From: Aplysia californica
Lineage: Eukaryota; Mollusca; Gastropoda; Aplysiida; Aplysiidae
DNA: 64,000 bases
Assembly (NCBI RefSeq): GCF_000002075.1
Contig: NW_004797649.1
Span: forward strand, 563,718 to 627,717
Direction of reading: 5' to 3'
Each line of letters starts with the position of its first letter. Position 1 is the stretch's first letter. The position numbers and the translations under genes are program-made. Under the pieces are notes generated by a model. It was not told the DNA's origin, made no database searches, and was given only the letters and a program-made list of their open reading frames with translations. Positions 61,201 through 64,000 of this stretch are shown in pieces.

Positions 61201-61852
61201 TTAAACTTTACCGTATCGCCAATATGTCAAGCTTTTTCTAATGCAATTCTTTGAGTATCTTGAAAACTACTTTGAATAATCTTATGAATTTGATAGAGCA
61301 GATAGAACACTTGGTTTCTGACCTCAAGGTCTTGATAACTCAAAACGGTAAAAAATGTCAAAGAGCTTTGTAATTCTAAGGTGGCAACTGAGGAGGGGGC
61401 TATCCTCGGTCAACTGCTCAGTTGCAAAAAGCCCAAAATTTAGAAAATTTAGAATTTGCAATTTCGCAATCTATTTAACACAGTGTTGGTTGTATGTGCT
61501 TTTGATATTTTAAAATCGAAACCCAATATATGTTGAAAAAAAAGCAAGAAAGATATATAACACTGAGGTAGAATTTGTAGGAGAATTGAAACAGTTTTTT
61601 TCTCTTCTAAAAAATTTTGCTTTTTTGGCTTAGGACATTTGAATAGCTTGTTGGTCAACCAATAGCTACAAACTGTACCTTTTTTCTGTGCCTTTGCCAT
61701 TTCTATAATTTTGCACCACATACAAAATGGAGATGATGTATTTAAATCGTTTCTATTGAAGGTGAAATAACATGGAAGCACAAGGAATTGTCAAAATATC
61801 CATTACATCTTATCAACGCTACAAAATAGATTTACTCCTTCAAATATACAGG
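61201..61852. other. Repeat-derived DNA related to 50460-50560
   Basis: 61590-61690 resembles 50470-50560 (AAAAATTTTGCTTTTT ... ACATTTGAA.AGCTT). Element type unknown. Confidence 0.4.
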
Positions 61853-62372
61853 TGTCACGACGCGGTGGAATCAGACGCTCGTCATTTTATGCACATGTGG
61901 AGTTATTGACGTCATCTTAAAATTTGCTTATTCGTCTAGCTTTTCATGAAAAAATATACATTTATCTTGAATAAAAGTCAAGCTATTGACCATTAACACT
62001 TTGCTGCCTTCTCTCGCCGATTGGTGATGTTTACCACTCAGTTTCTTTGGATTTTCCCCAAAATATAATATGGCAAAGTGTTAAAGGAGGTGGGGGTTGC
62101 CTGGTTTCAGAGGTAAAATTAGCATGAAAATGGCCTCCAAAGTTAGGTTATTTCCTTTGCTTGAGAGTCCTTGGAAACTAAAAATTTACAATTGTTGTGC
62201 CTTTAATCAACCTTTTTCAGTAAAATCCACCCAAAAATGAGTTCTTTAATAGACATGGAGGTGTTGAGGTGAAGAAAAAAAAATTCAATAAAAATTCGCA
62301 AACCTGCAAAAAAGTGTCAGTTTCTTCACTTTCATTATTTTGACGCGCGCCTGATTCCACCACACTGCCTCA
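61853..62372. mobile_element. MITE with TGTCACGACGCGG ends, copy 2
   Basis: The ends TGTCACGACGCGGTGGAATC and the complement of GATTCCACCACACTGCCTCA match copy 1. A tiny TTAA element (61997-62080) is inserted. No clear target duplication here. Confidence 0.78.
61997..62080. mobile_element. Tiny TTAA MITE, 84 bp, nested
   Basis: The inverted ends CACTTTGC are flanked by TTAA on both sides. Copy 1 of the host MITE (51669-52087) lacks it. Confidence 0.75.
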
Positions 62373-62571
62373 CAAGAGTGAAAAAGGTTTAAAAATCTAG
62401 GCTGTTAGACGGGGTGGGCAGGGTCCAGGAGAATCCTCATGTCATACACATTAAATATTGAAATCATTTGACATCTTTTTTTTCACATTATTAGATTTAC
62501 TTACTTAGACATATATATAATATATATTACTTCTTGAATGCGTGCATATTATTTAACGTTTTCAGTTTGGT

Positions 62572-62905
62572 AGGAATTCATTTTGAATTTGCCCAGGGGG
62601 CAGCCAAAGCCTACTCTTATCCATTTTAGGACTATCAAGGGATCTTTAACGGGCGCAACTAGCACACGGGACGTCCGAAATTTTTCTCCCTTACCCAAGC
62701 AAGCTAGGTGTTAGATCTTACATATCTCATAAGATCAGGTGTATGGCTGAAAGACAGCAGTAAGAGTAAGATTAGTAAGAAGGAGCCAAGCAATAGCAGT
62801 AAAAAGGCTGCAAAAACAGAAAGAGTCAGGAGCCCAGAGAGAGGGCAAAAGGGAGGGGGACAGAGAGTGGAGATGAAAGCAGACGACATGGCAGCATCCC
62901 GTGGT
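62572..62905 (-). mobile_element. SINE family A, truncated at both ends
   Basis: Matches the body of family A (CCAAAGCCTACTCTTATCCA, AAGATCAGGTG, GGCTGAAAGACAGCAGT). Confidence 0.75.
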
Positions 62906-63590
62906 TGAGGTCCGTAATAGTCCGAGAGCCAGATGAAAAAGCTTCTTTTGCGTCATAAAGTTGGTTTTTTTTGGTGACTCTAACTGAGTTTTCATTGCTG
63001 ATTTCAAATCTAATGGGGGCCAAATGCTAAACCTTGGGCATTTTTGTCTAAAAGTGAAAATCCAGGATGGTCGCCATAGAATTTCGAGTGAAAGATGTTG
63101 TGAGGGATATCATGCATTTAAAGACATAAAAATATTCTTTTAAATTAATTAAATAGCATTCAGCGTGACATAAGTAACCACACTTGGTGAAATACACATT
63201 AAATATTCGATAAAATTGCAACTTCAAAGAAAACAAGATTGCCCAACAAGTTCTCCGAAGACATGTCCTATCCATGCTTCGACGCTGTGCCAAGTGTTTG
63301 ATTAAACGGAGTGGCTACATCCACTATTGAAGAATTTTGGCTGTTCAGACTTTTGAAATCCGACCAGTGTGGCTTAAACTCATTTTACATAAACTTCTCG
63401 TTGTTGTTGAAATCTGAAATTGTTCACACTTAATCTACAGAGTCGAAACCATCTTTTGTGAAAAAATGAATAAATTCGGTTAAACGTTTCTTCAGCAATC
63501 TTTCTTTGAATTTTTGTTCCTTGACTTTTTTGTGCGAGTTTATATATGCAGGCATTTCAAGCACCACTTGTTACTTCCCTTTACACATTA
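62906..63590. other. Intergenic, nothing recognised
   Basis: AT-rich; no exon or element identified. Confidence 0.4.
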
Positions 63591-64000
63591 CAGTGAAACC
63601 TGCCCTGACGGCCACCTGTACAAACGGCCACTTTCCATTTCCCCCCTTGCGTTTTTTCTATAAATATATATAACTTAACTGTGTAAAACGGGCACCTGTC
63701 CAACGCTGCCGCGGCCACCTTATTTTTTAACACACAACCCCATCACACAAAGCAATAACACCTGTCTTAGACGGCCACGTTAGTGACTCCATTATGTTTT
63801 GTCACACATTGTGCATTGGCCCCTGGCATTGTGGGCAAGCCGTCATAATCCAGTCACCTGTCGTTGTTGTAAAATAATCCCTCCAACCGATCATGTTGTG
63901 TAGGCCCCTCCCACTGTTGACCAATAGTAATAGGTACCCGGTAACAAATTTTCAGCCGCTGGTGAGGTAAGCGTGTGATCCCTCATAACCAATAGCCATA
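63591..64000. mobile_element. Pogo/Tigger-like element, ACGGCCACCTGT family, left part
   Basis: The left end CAGTGAAACCTGCCCTGACG follows TA. The words ACGGCCAC and GGGCACCTGTCC recur at least five times. The right end lies beyond the window. Confidence 0.75.

Overview
This window is nuclear DNA of an animal with large, repeat-rich introns. A mollusc, most likely a gastropod, fits best. The pointers are dispersed AGATCT/CTAGAT hexamer arrays, many tRNA-headed SINEs, an I-type LINE with an RNase H domain, many pogo/Tigger-like and TTAA-target DNA transposons, and spliced genes with short exons. The species call is inference. An assembly gap of Ns lies at 11450-11880. I saw no LTR retrotransposon, endogenous virus or Polinton.

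Host genes. (1) A complete NUFIP1 orthologue lies on the + strand, 10130-36796. It has nine coding exons with phase-consistent GT/AG junctions, 522 codons plus stop, two zinc fingers, a PEP (SNU13-binding) segment, an RGG tract and the conserved C-terminal tail. It probably acts in box C/D snoRNP assembly. (2) A minus-strand gene I do not recognise has five phase-consistent exons between 60588 and 49048. They encode a Ser/Ala/Gly-rich N-terminal part and a compact, conserved-looking C-terminal domain with a basic tail. (3) A possible first coding exon of a third gene sits on the + strand at 53916-54046, inside an intron of gene 2; this is weak.

Layout. 1-10129: upstream DNA with AGATCT arrays, a hAT-Ac-like element sitting inside one copy of a locally duplicated MITE, two pogo-type elements and a trio of small MITEs carrying a TTAGGG-like core. 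10130-36796: NUFIP1. Its introns carry a CAG...CTG element with the N gap, a palindromic satellite, a foldback element, SINEs, another CAG...CTG element containing a LINE fragment with a 5' inversion, a nearly full-length I-type LINE with 14-bp target duplications, TTAA elements, a minisatellite and a Tigger-like element retaining part of a CENP-B-like helix-turn-helix. 36797-about 38530: probable NUFIP1 3' UTR with an embedded pogo-type element. 38500-48960: intergenic, dominated by nested pogo-type elements and SINEs. 49048-60588: the unknown minus gene. 60600-64000: repeats, ending in the left half of another pogo-type element.

The overall picture is two host genes threaded through layered transposon insertions. 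In several cases the repeats at the insertion site prove the order of events. The most unusual patterns are the pogo-type families that share outer termini but each carry a different subterminal repeated word, and the CAG...CTG elements with 6-bp target duplications.
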